In this document: in pieces, positions 34,144-43,296 of the stretch | Layout: every line of letters begins with the position of its first letter | Position numbering within the stretch: position 1 is the stretch's first letter | From: Actinomycetota bacterium | GTDB lineage: Bacteria; Actinomycetota; Actinomycetes; Actinomycetales; Microbacteriaceae | Direction: 5' to 3' | DNA length: 64,000 nucleotides | Assembly: GCA_020161315.1 (NCBI GenBank) | Contig: JAIUOH010000009.1 | Location: 17,701-81,700, forward strand | The notes under the pieces: generated by a model | Told to the model about the DNA's origin: nothing | Seen by the model: only the letters and a program-made list of their open reading frames with translations | Database searches by the model: none | Made by a program: the position numbers and the translations under genes

Positions 34144-34956
34144 ATGGCCCTCTTTAAGAAGAACCCCGGCAAGACCGGCAGGCGTCACCCACTTGCGACC
34201 GTCGCTCTTGTAGCGATTGGTCTGCTCGTTACCGGCGGTGCGTACGCTGGATTTAACCAGACCTCGGCAACCGCTGAGGTTGACTGGGCGAAGTTCAGCC
34301 AGGACGAGAAGAACATCAGTGCCGGCGAGAAGCTCTTCGGCGCAAACTGCGCCACCTGCCACGGCCTTTCTGCTGAAGGCACGAAGGACGGCCCCTCGCT
34401 GATCGGCGCTGGCGCAGCATCGGTCAACTTCCAGGTTGGCACCGGCCGTATGCCCCTCGCCTTCCAGGGTCCCCAGGGCTTCGTGAAGCCGAAGCAGTTT
34501 GATGAAGAGCAGACGCTGCAGCTTGCTGCGTATGTCGCATCGCTCGCACCTGGCCCCGACCTGCCCGACGCGAAGTACCTCGCGGGTGATGGCGACGTCG
34601 CAAACGGTGGCGTGCTCTTCCGTATCAACTGCGCAATGTGCCACAACGTTGCTGGCGCTGGCGGCGCCCTGACCCAGGGCAAGTGGGCTCCGAAGCTTAC
34701 CGGAGTGCCCGCCACGCACATCTACGAGGCAATGGTTACCGGCCCGCAGAACATGCCTGTCTTCAACGACGCGAACATCACGCCTGAGCAGAAGTCAGAC
34801 ATCATCAGCTACCTGAAGTACATCGAAGAGAAGCCGGCCGTTGGTGGCCTGACGCTCGGTTCAATCGGCCCTGTGGCCGAGGGTCTCTTCATCTGGATTA
34901 TCGGCCTCGGCATCATCGTCGCGTTCACGGTTTGGGTCACCGCAAAGTCGAACTAA
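34144..34956 (+). CDS. qcrC: Cytochrome bc1 complex diheme cytochrome c subunit
   Basis: This is QcrC (270 residues), the diheme cytochrome c of the actinobacterial bc1 complex, passing electrons directly to the oxidase. Two heme c sites are seen: GANCATCHGLS and RINCAMCHNVA, each CxxCH. The N-terminal helix (ATVALVAIGLLVTGGAYAG) anchors or exports it and a C-terminal helix (GLFIWIIGLGIIVAFTVWV) anchors it. It follows ctaE by 20 nt. Confidence 0.97.
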   Translation: MALFKKNPGKTGRRHPLATVALVAIGLLVTGGAYAGFNQTSATAEVDWAKFSQDEKNISAGEKLFGANCATCHGLSAEGTKDGPSLIGAGAASVNFQVGTGRMPLAFQGPQGFVKPKQFDEEQTLQLAAYVASLAPGPDLPDAKYLAGDGDVANGGVLFRINCAMCHNVAGAGGALTQGKWAPKLTGVPATHIYEAMVTGPQNMPVFNDANITPEQKSDIISYLKYIEEKPAVGGLTLGSIGPVAEGLFIWIIGLGIIVAFTVWVTAKSN

Positions 34957-35008
34957 CGACTTGCATAGAAACCACACCGTTCAGAACAGTCAGTAAACAA
35001 GGAGCATC

Positions 35009-36097
35009 ATGGCAGAGGAAGCGAAGAACAGCGGCAGCGAAAGCGCCGTTGTCCCCGCTCAGAGCCACGACAACGCAAGCGTGGCGGTAGGTACCGCAGT
35101 CATCTCGCACGATGTCGTTCAGAACCCCGGTCTTCCCCCGCACCGCAAGCGGGTAACCGATCTCGACCCCAAGCGTGACAAGCGTGCAGAGCGAACTGTG
35201 TACACGCTCTTCTACCTCTCGATCGCCGGAAGCCTGGGCGCAGTGCTCGCCTACATGTTCTTCCCAATTGAGACTGGCGATCTTTGGCAGATTCGTCTGC
35301 ACACGATGTTCGTTGGCTTGGGTATGACGCTTGCGCTGCTCGCCATCGGCATCGGTGCTGTGCACTGGGGCAAGGCTCTCATGGCCGACCACGAGTCGAT
35401 CGATGAGCGCCACCCTGTGCCCAGTGACGAGCCAACACGCGAGGCTGCGGTTGAGGTGTTCGAGCTCGCTGACAAGGAGTCGGGCTTCTCGCGCCGCACG
35501 CTCGTGCGCAACAGCCTGATCGGCGCGCTCGTCGCGTTCCCGATCCCCGGAATCACGCTGCTGCGTGGCCTTGCTCCGCAAGATCAAGACCCGGTAACAC
35601 TGCTCAAGCACACCATGTGGGACAAGGGCATTCGCCTCTCGCGTGACCTCGGCGGTGCTGAGGTTGGCGCGGCCATCAAGGCTTCTGACGTGACCATCGG
35701 TTCGGTGTTCCACGTTGTGCCCGAGAACCTCGGCGAGGCGACGCACGTGCTCGACGAGAAGGCAAAGGCCATCGTTCTGCTCATGCGTCTCGATCAGGCA
35801 GACCTGAAAGAGCCGGAAGAGCGCAAAGACTGGTCGTACAACGGCATCGTTGCCTACTCGAAGGTGTGCACCCACGTTGGTTGCCCTGTTGCGCTCAACG
35901 AGCAGCACACGCACCACCTGCTCTGCCCCTGCCACCAGTCGCAGTTCGACGTCAGCGACCAGGCAAAGGTTGTCTTTGGTCCTGCGAAGCGTCCGCTCCC
36001 CCAGCTGCCGATCACGGTTGACAGCGAGGGATACCTGATCGCGAAGAGCGACTTTGAAGAACCTGTCGGCCCGAGCTACTGGGAGCGCCTCAAGTGA
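35009..36097 (+). CDS. qcrA: Cytochrome bc1 complex Rieske iron-sulfur subunit
   Basis: This is QcrA (362 residues), the Rieske protein of the bc1 complex. Three N-terminal membrane helices, typical of actinobacteria, are visible (TLFYLSIAGSLGAVLAYMFF; MFVGLGMTLALLAIGIGAV; SLIGALVAFPIPGITLL). The Rieske ligands are in CTHVGCP and CPCHQSQFD near residue 290-315, with two further Cys for the disulfide. AAGGAG precedes ATG 35009. Its stop overlaps the qcrB GTG start. Confidence 0.97.
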   Translation: MAEEAKNSGSESAVVPAQSHDNASVAVGTAVISHDVVQNPGLPPHRKRVTDLDPKRDKRAERTVYTLFYLSIAGSLGAVLAYMFFPIETGDLWQIRLHTMFVGLGMTLALLAIGIGAVHWGKALMADHESIDERHPVPSDEPTREAAVEVFELADKESGFSRRTLVRNSLIGALVAFPIPGITLLRGLAPQDQDPVTLLKHTMWDKGIRLSRDLGGAEVGAAIKASDVTIGSVFHVVPENLGEATHVLDEKAKAIVLLMRLDQADLKEPEERKDWSYNGIVAYSKVCTHVGCPVALNEQHTHHLLCPCHQSQFDVSDQAKVVFGPAKRPLPQLPITVDSEGYLIAKSDFEEPVGPSYWERLK

Positions 36098-37707
36098 GTA
36101 CTGTGACTACCCCTTCTACTCAGAACCAGAGCGGCTCAACCTTCACTGCCAAGGCCGCCACCTATATCGACGATCGCACCAAGATCGGCGTTGCCGTAAA
36201 GGAATTTGGCCGCAAGGTCTTTCCCGACCACTGGTCGTTCCTGCTCGGCGAGGTCGCTCTGTACAGCTTCGTTGTCATTCTGCTGTCGGGCACCTTCCTG
36301 ACCCTGTTCTTCCAGGCGTCAATGGTTGAGACGCACTACACCGGTGCATACACGCCGATGAAGGGCATCGAGATGTCGGCCGCTATGGCGTCGACTCTTG
36401 ACATCTCATTTGGTGTTCGCGGTGGCCTGCTCATGCGCCAGGTGCACCACTGGGCAGCGCTGCTGTTCGTGGCCTCTGTCGGCCTGCACATGCTTCGCAT
36501 CTTCTTCACCGGCGCGTTCCGCAAACCGCGCGAGCTCAACTGGCTGATCGGCTTCGTGCTGTTCATCCTTGCGATGGCCGAGGGCTTCACCGGCTATTCG
36601 CTCCCCGATGATGTGCTCTCAGGCAACGGCCTGCGCATCATCGACGGCATCGTCAAGGCGATCCCCGTCGTTGGCACCTACTTCTCGTTCCTCTTCTTCG
36701 GAGGCGAGTTCCCAGGCACCGACATCGTCGGCCGCCTGTACATGCTGCACATCATGCTGCTGCCCGCTCTCGTCATCCTCTTCGTGGCGCTGCACCTCGC
36801 GTTTGTGGTCATCCACAAGCACACGCAGTACCCTGGCCCGGGTAAGACGCAGCAGAACGTTGTTGGCTTCCCAGTCCTCCCCGTGTACGCGGCAAAGGCT
36901 GGTGGATTCTTCTTCATCGTGTTCGGCGTGATCATGCTGATCGCCACCTTTGTGGCCATCAACCCGATCTGGAACTACGGCCCCTACGATCCGTCGCCGG
37001 TTTCGGCTGGTACCCAGCCCGACTGGTACATCGGCTTCGCCGACGGCATGCTCCGTCTGATTCCGCCGGGGCTCGAGACCGAATGGTTCGGATACACCTG
37101 GTCATGGAACATGCTGATTCCCGTTGCAATCCTGGGTCTCTTCATCGTCACCGTTGCTATCTACCCCTTCATCGAAGCTTGGGTAACCGGCGACCAGCGC
37201 GAGCACCACATCCTTGATCGTCCACGCAACGCACCTACGCGTACCGCAATCGGTGCGGCCGGCGTGACCTTCTACGCAGTAATGTGGGCGGGTGCGAGCT
37301 CTGACCTCATGGCCACGCACTTCCAGCTTTCGATGGAAGGCGTGATCCACGGCCTGCAGTTCCTGCTGATCTTTGGCCCGATCATCGCTTACGTTGTGAC
37401 CAAGCGCATCTGCCTTGCTCTGCAGAAGAAGGATCGCTCGATCGCACTCCACGGCTACGAGTCGGGCCGCATCGTGCGCCTGCCAGGTGGCGAGTACATC
37501 GAGGTGCACAAGCCGGTCAGCGAGTACGAGCGCTGGCAGCTGGTGAGCTACCACAGCTACGAGCCACTCATGCTCCGCCCGAATGACGACGGACGCATCC
37601 CGTTCTCGCGTCGCCTGCGCGCTGGCTTCAGCCGCTGGTTCTTCGAGGATCGCGTAGTGCCCCCGACTCAGGGTGAGCTCAACCAGGCTGAGCACGAGGG
37701 CCACTAA
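36094..37707 (+). CDS. qcrB: Cytochrome bc1 complex cytochrome b subunit
   Basis: This is QcrB (537 residues), the membrane cytochrome b with quinol oxidation and reduction sites. Heme-binding His residues are in VHHWAALLFVASVGLHMLR and MLHIMLLPALVILFVALHLAFVVIHKH; GFTGYSLPDDVLSG is the family turn and the Qo-site PEWY motif region reads PDWYIGF here. The long C-terminal extension after the last helix is typical of actinobacteria. A strong terminator follows. Confidence 0.97.
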   Translation: MSTVTTPSTQNQSGSTFTAKAATYIDDRTKIGVAVKEFGRKVFPDHWSFLLGEVALYSFVVILLSGTFLTLFFQASMVETHYTGAYTPMKGIEMSAAMASTLDISFGVRGGLLMRQVHHWAALLFVASVGLHMLRIFFTGAFRKPRELNWLIGFVLFILAMAEGFTGYSLPDDVLSGNGLRIIDGIVKAIPVVGTYFSFLFFGGEFPGTDIVGRLYMLHIMLLPALVILFVALHLAFVVIHKHTQYPGPGKTQQNVVGFPVLPVYAAKAGGFFFIVFGVIMLIATFVAINPIWNYGPYDPSPVSAGTQPDWYIGFADGMLRLIPPGLETEWFGYTWSWNMLIPVAILGLFIVTVAIYPFIEAWVTGDQREHHILDRPRNAPTRTAIGAAGVTFYAVMWAGASSDLMATHFQLSMEGVIHGLQFLLIFGPIIAYVVTKRICLALQKKDRSIALHGYESGRIVRLPGGEYIEVHKPVSEYERWQLVSYHSYEPLMLRPNDDGRIPFSRRLRAGFSRWFFEDRVVPPTQGELNQAEHEGH

Positions 37708-37727
37708 CCTCGAGCGCTCACGCCAAT

Positions 37728-37780
37728 AGCGAGAGGCCCCGACCAGATTCGTTCTGGTCGGGGCCTCTCGCTTTACCTTT
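37728..37780 (+). terminator. Intrinsic terminator after qcrB
   Basis: A 20-bp perfect stem (37728-37747 with 37753-37772) with loop TTCGT is followed by TTTACCTTT. The region from here to the TetR stop at 37903 holds no other feature. Confidence 0.88.
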
Positions 37781-37902
37781 CCGAACTGTTGGAGGCTTCC
37801 GCTGGACATAGACAGACACAGCACACAAGCGCGGTGCGGCGCAGCGGCAATAGTCGCGAGAAGACGCTTGGTTTTTGTTAGCGCTTTAAGCGCGAGATTT
37901 GC

Positions 37903-38487
37903 CTAGATCTGTTGGCGTAGAAGCTCGTGTGCGTGGGTGCTCACGAGCTCAAGCAGGTGTCGCTCCCCCAGGTGCTCGCTCAGCTCGCCCAGAAGCTCTC
38001 CTAGTGCCGGCTGCAACTTAGGTTCGGCCACGGCTGCGAAGCACTGCAGCAAGAACGCGGAGCACCCTTCAGGTTGTTGAGAGCTGTGCTGAGGGTCGGT
38101 TCGAGAGTCATCACGGGTACGCTCGGAAGCCGACTCATGCCCCGAGCCGTACGGAGCACCGGCGCCTCTTATGGGGGTGTCCAAGAGCAGCACACGGACC
38201 TTTTCAGCGCAGGCGAGAAAGAGATCTTGCTTCGTCTTGAAGTTCGCGTACACGTGAGGCTGCGGCACGCCCGCTAGAGCAGCTATGGCCGCAGTTTGGG
38301 CCGCATGGTAGCCGTGAGCACCAAACACCGTGATCCCCGCGTTCAGCAGTCGCTCGCGGTTCTCACCCGGTCGGCGCCGCGGGCGTCGAGTCGTGGTGGA
38401 GGGGCTACTGTCGTTTGACACGTCTGTGTTGTCAGAGGATACGCCAAAGCGCACGGCATCGCTGCCGTGCGCTGGCGTATTCATCAT
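37903..38487 (-). CDS. TetR-family transcriptional regulator
   Basis: This 194-residue protein has a TetR DNA-binding domain at about residues 40-90: RERLLNAGITVFGAHGYHAAQTAAIAALAGVPQPHVYANFKTK split around the helix-turn-helix (TAAIAALAGVPQPHVYANF). A disordered Ser/Asp/Arg-rich segment of about 35 residues precedes it, and the ligand domain is short, with a Ser/Gln/Asp-rich middle. Ligand and targets are unknown. It lies between qcrB and a GNAT gene; ATG at 38487 or the adjacent one at 38484 may be used. Confidence 0.85.
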   Translation of the reverse strand: MMNTPAHGSDAVRFGVSSDNTDVSNDSSPSTTTRRPRRRPGENRERLLNAGITVFGAHGYHAAQTAAIAALAGVPQPHVYANFKTKQDLFLACAEKVRVLLLDTPIRGAGAPYGSGHESASERTRDDSRTDPQHSSQQPEGCSAFLLQCFAAVAEPKLQPALGELLGELSEHLGERHLLELVSTHAHELLRQQI

Positions 38488-38500
38488 CGAGGGCTCGAGA

Positions 38501-38944
38501 CTAGCCGAGGTCGAGAACCTTGCGGTAGTGCTCGCCCATGGGCTCGAACCCGCGGTGATTGTAGAAAGATCCCATGCGTGCGGTAGAGGCAGAGAGCTGC
38601 CTCACTCCCCTGCCCATACAGTAATGCTCGTTCGCCTGCATCAGGCGATCGCCGACGCCGGCTCCGCGAGCCTCGGCATCAACCACAATCTCTTGCAGGT
38701 GAGCAGTGAGACCAGGGGCGTGCAGAAGACGCGACACGGTCAGCAGTGAATAGCCGACGATCGCGTCGTTCTGTTCGGCGACAAAGAGCACGTTGGTCTC
38801 TTGGTCACGGTGCCGCAAAACGTTATCAAGAGCGATGAGAAACTCATCGCGGCCAATAGCCTCGCGGCCGGTTTGATACTGACGGGCGAGGGCGAACAGT
38901 GCCGAAGCATCCTCTGTTCGCCCTCGCCTGATAGCGATAGTCAC
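38501..38944 (-). CDS. GNAT-family N-acetyltransferase
   Basis: This 147-residue protein is a single-domain GNAT acetyltransferase. The acetyl-CoA binding motif A is LQEIVVDAEARGAGVGDRLM (R/Q-x-x-G-x-G/A in ARGAGVG), preceded by VLFVAEQNDAIVGYSLL and followed by ASTARMGSFYNHRGFEPMGEHYRKVL. Acceptor substrate is unknown. A GTG start with GAAGG upstream is used. It is followed by the TetR gene on the same strand and 15 nt after ctaF comes it in plus coordinates, so it may be read through from the oxidase operon. Confidence 0.86.
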   Translation of the reverse strand: MTIAIRRGRTEDASALFALARQYQTGREAIGRDEFLIALDNVLRHRDQETNVLFVAEQNDAIVGYSLLTVSRLLHAPGLTAHLQEIVVDAEARGAGVGDRLMQANEHYCMGRGVRQLSASTARMGSFYNHRGFEPMGEHYRKVLDLG

Positions 38945-38959
38945 GCTGATTGCCTTCGC

Positions 38960-39382
38960 CTATCGTGCGAAGTGGCCGCGGTAGTACTCAAACACCCAGC
39001 CGACGACTGCGACGAGCACAAGCGGAGCCGCAAGGAAGGTCAACCAGAAGTTGAAGCCAATGCAGAGCCCGAGTACGACGAGCGAAAGCGAAAGCCCGAG
39101 CATGAGCGGCCACCAGCTCCAAGGGCTGAAATCACCGATCTCAGGGTTCCCATCATCGATGTCAGAGTCTTCACGATCTTCGATGAGCAGGCCACCCTGT
39201 TTCTTCTGGGTGAGCCAGAGGTACACGGCGATCATTGCGCTGAGGCCACCCGAGAGCAGAATCACGACGCTGCCGGCCCACTCAAGGTAGCCGTGTACGA
39301 GCAGGTTCCAGAAGGTGTAGACGAGACCGACGACCAGGAAGTAAGCCGTGAGGATCCCGAAAATCACAATGTTTGATTTCAT
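38960..39382 (-). CDS. ctaF: Cytochrome c oxidase subunit IV, actinobacterial type
   Basis: This 140-residue protein is CtaF, the small fourth subunit specific to actinobacterial aa3 oxidase. It has four hydrophobic helices (IVIFGILTAYFLVVGLVYTF; GSVVILLSGGLSAMIAVYLWL; PLMLGLSLSLVVLGLCIGF; TFLAAPLVLVAVVGWVFEYY) and the central acidic loop ending FSPWSWWP. It follows ctaD in the ctaC-ctaD-ctaF order. Confidence 0.95.
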   Translation of the reverse strand: MKSNIVIFGILTAYFLVVGLVYTFWNLLVHGYLEWAGSVVILLSGGLSAMIAVYLWLTQKKQGGLLIEDREDSDIDDGNPEIGDFSPWSWWPLMLGLSLSLVVLGLCIGFNFWLTFLAAPLVLVAVVGWVFEYYRGHFAR

Positions 39383-39403
39383 GGTGCTTCTTGCCTTTCA
39401 GCG

Positions 39404-41068
39404 TTACTTCGCAGAGGCGAGCGCGGGCTCGTTCTCTTGACCGGGCTGCTTCACGCCGCTGACCTCAGGGTGATTGAGGTCGAACGCCGGCGACTCCGAG
39501 CGGATGCGCGGGATCGAAACGAAGTTGTGGCGTGGCGGCGGGCACGAGGTTGCCCACTCGAGCGAGCGACCGAAGCCCCACGGATCGTTGACGGTAACCT
39601 TCGGTGCGTTGCGTGCGGTCAGGTACACGTTCAGCAGGAACGGAATCATCGATACACCAAGGATCATCGCACCGACGGTCGAGATCTGGTTCATCCAGGT
39701 GACGCCGTCTTCGGGCAGGTAGGTGTAGTAGCGGCGAGGCATGGCCATGACACCAGCCCAGTGCTGCACGAGGAAGGTGGTGTGGAATCCAATGAACAGA
39801 ATCCAGAAGTGAATCTTGCCAAGACGCTCGTTCAGCATCTTACCTGTCCACTTTGGCCACCAGAAGTAGAAGCCCGAGAACATCGCGAACACCACCGTGC
39901 CGAAGATCACGTAGTGGAAGTGGGCGACGACGAAGTAGGTGTCTGAGAGGTGGAAATCGAGAGCAGGCGAAGCCAGAATAACGCCGGTGAGGCCACCGAA
40001 GACGAACGATACGAGAAAGCCGAGTGCCCAGAGCATCGGAGTCTCGAAGGTGATCGAGCCGCGCCACATCGTGCCGATCCAGTTGAAGATCTTCACGCCG
40101 GTAGGCACCGCAATGAGCATGGTCATCAGAGCGAAGAACGGCAGCAGCACCGAACCCGTAACGTACATGTGGTGTGCCCACACCGTCATCGAAAGCGCTG
40201 CAATCGAGATGGTCGCGTAGATCAGTGTCTTGTAGCCGAAAATCGGCTTGCGGCTAAACACCGGGAAGACTTCTGAAACGATACCGAAGAATGGCAGGGC
40301 GATGATGTAGACCTCGGGATGGCCGAAGAACCAGAAGAGGTGTTGCCAGAGAATGGCACCGCCCTCACCGTTAAAGATGTGAGCACCGAAGATGCGGTCT
40401 GCTGCAAGTCCGAAGAACGCTGCCGCGAGTACGGGGAAGACGAGGATCACGAGGATCGAGGTGATCAGCGTGTTCCAAGTGAAGACCGACATGCGCCACA
40501 TGGTCATGCCAGGGGCACGCATGGTAACGATGGTGGTGATGAAGTTCACGCCGCCCATGATGGTGCCGAAGCCGCCGACACCGAGGCCGAGTACCCAGAG
40601 GTTGCCGCCGACACCTGGTGAGAATGTCACGTCAGACAGTGGGGCGTAGGCGAACCAACCAAACGATGCTGCACCCTGTGGGGTAAGGAAGCCGCCGACC
40701 GCGATGAGCGAGCCGAAGGTGTAAAGCCAGAACGCGAGCGCGTTCAGACGAGGGAACGCCACGTCAGGGGCACCGATCTGCAACGGCATGAGCACGTTAG
40801 CGAAGCCAGCGAACAGTGGGGTTGCAAACATCAGCAGCATGATGGTGCCGTGCATGGTGAAGAGCTGGTTGTACTGCTCTTTTGTCGCAACGACTTCGAG
40901 GCCCGGGGCGAACAATTGCGCACGAATGATCAGCGCCATGAGGCCACCAATCATGAACCACACGACCGAACTGATCAGGTACATGTAACCGATCACTTTG
41001 TGATCCGTGGAGGTCATCCACGAAACGATCACGTTGCCCTTCTTCATCTTCTTACTCTCGCTTCTCAC
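39404..41068 (-). CDS. ctaD: Cytochrome c oxidase subunit I
   Basis: This is CtaD (about 554 residues), the catalytic subunit with heme a, heme a3 and Cu[22 protein letters not shown] carries a heme a ligand, [17 protein letters not shown] has the CuB His with the cross-linked Tyr, [10 protein letters not shown] has two further CuB His, and [21 protein letters not shown] carries heme ligands. The C-terminal tail with SCPPPRHNF is typical of actinobacteria. The start could be GTG 41068 or ATG 41047 (MKKGNVIVS); neither has a clear Shine-Dalgarno. Confidence 0.96.
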   Translation of the reverse strand: MRSESKKMKKGNVIVSWMTSTDHKVIGYMYLISSVVWFMIGGLMALIIRAQLFAPGLEVVATKEQYNQLFTMHGTIMLLMFATPLFAGFANVLMPLQIGAPDVAFPRLNALAFWLYTFGSLIAVGGFLTPQGAASFGWFAYAPLSDVTFSPGVGGNLWVLGLGVGGFGTIMGGVNFITTIVTMRAPGMTMWRMSVFTWNTLITSILVILVFPVLAAAFFGLAADRIFGAHIFNGEGGAILWQHLFWFFGHPEVYIIALPFFGIVSEVFPVFSRKPIFGYKTLIYATISIAALSMTVWAHHMYVTGSVLLPFFALMTMLIAVPTGVKIFNWIGTMWRGSITFETPMLWALGFLVSFVFGGLTGVILASPALDFHLSDTYFVVAHFHYVIFGTVVFAMFSGFYFWWPKWTGKMLNERLGKIHFWILFIGFHTTFLVQHWAGVMAMPRRYYTYLPEDGVTWMNQISTVGAMILGVSMIPFLLNVYLTARNAPKVTVNDPWGFGRSLEWATSCPPPRHNFVSIPRIRSESPAFDLNHPEVSGVKQPGQENEPALASAK

Positions 41069-41070
41069 TG

Positions 41071-41958
41071 TTACGCCTTGGCCTCGGCGGTGTGCTTGTT
41101 CTGAGCCTCAGCCTGGTCACCGAAGAACTCCTCTTGCAGAGGGTTGTATTCGAGCCCAACGCTGCCCTCGAAGCCAGCTTCGCGCTGTGCCTTCACGTAG
41201 GCGTCGTACTCGGCCTGCTCAACCACGCGCACCTCGAAGAGCATCATCGAGTGGTACTCGCCACAGAGCTCGGCGCACTTGCCCATGAAGGTGCCGGTCT
41301 CGGTCGGGGTGACCGAGATGTAGTTGGTCTGACCCGGGATCATGTCCTTCTTGTAGAGGAACTCCACGATCCAGAACGAGTGAATGACGTCGCGAGTCTC
41401 AATGCGAATCTCGGTCTTCTTGTCGACCGGCAAGTACAGCACAGGCATGGTCTCGGGAATAGCCGAGCCGCTGTCATCAGTCTGCACCTGGATGCCCTGG
41501 AAGAAGACGTCATCGCTCAGGTAGTTGAAGTCCCAGCTCCAACGCTTGCCGATAACCTCAACCACGTTCTCGGGCTCCGCATAGCGCGTCTCGATCTTCG
41601 TCATCTCAGTAGCAGTGAAGCCAAAGAATGCGACGATGAGCATAACCGGCACGACCGTGAAGAAGGTCTCGATCGGCATGTTGTAGCGCAGCTGCACTGG
41701 CAGGCCGGTCTGACCCTTACGGCGACGGTAGGCGATCGTTGCCCAGAGGATAAGCCCCCAGGTGATCAGGCCGACACCGAGCAGCACAATCCAGGAGTTC
41801 ACCCAGAGGCTCGTAATGCCCGGAGTGTGCTCCGTGGCGTTGGTTGACCCCTCGGGGAGGAAGCCCCGCTGCTGTGCCGGGGTGCACCCGGCGAGCACGA
41901 GTGCCGCGGAAACTGCGACACCGGTTAGGGCCCATTTCATTCGACGATTGGGACGCAC
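41071..41958 (-). CDS. ctaC: Cytochrome c oxidase subunit II
   Basis: This is CtaC (295 residues), bearing the CuA electron-entry site. A lipoprotein-like signal ends in LVLAGC (Cys near residue 24), then two helices ([38 protein letters not shown]) and the cupredoxin domain with [30 protein letters not shown] and the CuA ligands in [14 protein letters not shown]. No heme c domain is present because QcrC serves as donor. First of the ctaC-ctaD-ctaF operon. Confidence 0.97.
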   Translation of the reverse strand: MRPNRRMKWALTGVAVSAALVLAGCTPAQQRGFLPEGSTNATEHTPGITSLWVNSWIVLLGVGLITWGLILWATIAYRRRKGQTGLPVQLRYNMPIETFFTVVPVMLIVAFFGFTATEMTKIETRYAEPENVVEVIGKRWSWDFNYLSDDVFFQGIQVQTDDSGSAIPETMPVLYLPVDKKTEIRIETRDVIHSFWIVEFLYKKDMIPGQTNYISVTPTETGTFMGKCAELCGEYHSMMLFEVRVVEQAEYDAYVKAQREAGFEGSVGLEYNPLQEEFFGDQAEAQNKHTAEAKA

Positions 41959-42073
41959 CGCATACCTTTCGAAACTGACGGTCGCTCTGACTGCATGCCA
42001 GACAAAGCTGATGACTCTCTTTGAATAGCTTAGCGCGAAGCTGAGGGTTTACTGAACACGCGCCGGGGTGTCG

Positions 42074-42424
42074 TTAGCTGAAGCTATCGCCACACGCGCA
42101 GCTGCCCTGCGCGTTGGGGTTATCGATAGTGAACCCCTGCTTCTGAATGGTGTCTTCGAAGCCAATGGTTGAGCCGTTCAGATAGGGAACGCTCATCTGA
42201 TCGACGACAACCTGCACGCCCTCGAAGTCAACGACTGCATCGTTGTCGAGGGTGCGCTCATCGAAGAATAGTTGATAGATCAGACCCGAGCAACCGCCCG
42301 GCTGCACTGCGATGCGCAGGCGAAGATCGTCGCGCCCCTCTTGCTCGAGCAGCTTACGAACCTTCTCGCGTGCATCGTCGGTGATCTTCACCTCGTGTGC
42401 AGGCGTCATGACTGTCTCGCTCAT
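42074..42424 (-). CDS. erpA: Iron-sulfur cluster insertion protein ErpA (HesB/IscA family)
   Basis: This 116-residue protein is an A-type Fe-S carrier, delivering clusters to target proteins. The three conserved Cys are in QPGGCSGLIYQL and GSCACGDSF at the C-terminus. ATG 42424 is chosen because a TAGACT box ends 7 nt before it; the ATG at 42430 lies too close to the box. It is divergent from the DUF3043 gene, the usual actinobacterial arrangement near ctaC. Confidence 0.94.
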   Translation of the reverse strand: MSETVMTPAHEVKITDDAREKVRKLLEQEGRDDLRLRIAVQPGGCSGLIYQLFFDERTLDNDAVVDFEGVQVVVDQMSVPYLNGSTIGFEDTIQKQGFTIDNPNAQGSCACGDSFS

Positions 42425-42431
42425 AGTCATC

Positions 42432-42437
42432 AGTCTA
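42432..42437 (-). promoter_or_regulatory. -10 element (TAGACT) of erpA, leaderless
   Basis: Minus-strand TAGACT ends 7 nt before ATG 42424 with no ribosome-binding site. Confidence 0.45.
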
Positions 42438-42536
42438 TCGCGCGAGCGGCAACTGGTCGCATCGCGACGCACTATCCTTAACGAAGACAAGAACGCTCGC
42501 ACGCACCGTGACGGGCAGAATCGCGAAAGGAACGGC

Positions 42537-43103
42537 GTGGCCAAGAACAGCACCGCTGATGCGGGCGAAGATCAGCCCACCGAAACTCCCCAGGGCAAGG
42601 GCCGACCAACCCCGAGCCGCAAAGAGGCGCAGGCCGCAAAGGCGCAGCCCATTGTGGGCTCTCGCGATAAGGCAGCCCGTAAGGCGCAGCGGCAGAAAGA
42701 GGGCGAGGCGCGTGAGCGCGCACGCCAGGGCATGATGCAGGGCGACGAGCGCTTTCTCGGCCCCCGCGACAAGGGCCCTCAGCGTCGTTACGTGCGTGAC
42801 TATGTCGATGCGCGATTCTCGCTCGGTGAGTTCTTGATCCCGGCGATGCTCGTGGTGCTGCTCATGACCTTCTTGCCCGCACAGTTTCAGATGTACAGCC
42901 TGGTCGCGATTTGGGCGTACCTCGGCATTTCTATCTTTGACGCCGTGGTGATCGGCATTCGTCTCAAGCAGAAGCTTTCCAAGAAGTTCGGCGAGCAGAA
43001 CGTGCAGCCCGGCTACCGCTGGTATGCGGCTATGCGCGCCTTCCAGTTCAGAATGCTGCGCATGCCGAAGCCTCAGGTGAAACGTTTTCAGTTTCCCGAG
43101 TAG
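42537..43103 (+). CDS. DUF3043 membrane protein
   Basis: This 188-residue protein is a DUF3043 member, widespread in actinobacteria and of unknown function. The N-terminal 90 residues are hydrophilic (Lys/Arg/Gln/Ala-rich, with PTPSRKEAQAAKAQPIVG), followed by RRYVRDYVDARFSLGEFLIP and two helices (AMLVVLLMTFLPAQFQMYSLV; AIWAYLGISIFDAVVIGIRL). GTG 42537 is chosen from AAAGGA 5-6 nt upstream; frames starting earlier overlap erpA. The last ten codons, QVKRFQFPE and stop, recur 116 nt downstream. Confidence 0.86.
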   Translation: MAKNSTADAGEDQPTETPQGKGRPTPSRKEAQAAKAQPIVGSRDKAARKAQRQKEGEARERARQGMMQGDERFLGPRDKGPQRRYVRDYVDARFSLGEFLIPAMLVVLLMTFLPAQFQMYSLVAIWAYLGISIFDAVVIGIRLKQKLSKKFGEQNVQPGYRWYAAMRAFQFRMLRMPKPQVKRFQFPE

Positions 43104-43219
43104 CTTCCGGGGTAATGAGACCGAGGCCAGAGGCCTCGTCGCCTCGTCGCGTGAAAGCCAGACATGGCTTTCACTCCGAGCTCCTCGCGCAGGTGAAGCG
43201 TTTTCAGTTTCCCGAGTAG
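43074..43219 (+). repeat. Duplicated gene tail enclosing two hairpins
   Basis: The 30-nt end of the DUF3043 gene (43074-43103) is repeated at 43190-43219 with one difference, AAG for AAA (both Lys), including the TAG stop. Between the copies lie two hairpins: CGAGGCC-AGA-GGCCTCG (43122-43138) and a 10-bp stem with GACA loop (43151-43174). No start codon precedes the second copy closely, so it is not itself a gene. Confidence 0.8.
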
Positions 43220-43236
43220 TTCGAACTAATGCGTAT

Positions 43237-43283
43237 AAATAGAAGTGGGATCAGGGCCAAGGCCCCGATCCCACTTCTATTTT
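43237..43283. terminator. Bidirectional intrinsic terminator
   Basis: A long stem (43237-43252 with 43267-43282, plus inner GGGCC/GGCCC) with one mismatch, an A-tract on the left and TATTTT on the right, separates the DUF3043 gene tail copy from convergent pyrD. Confidence 0.88.
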
Positions 43284-43296
43284 GCGCCCGCCTACG

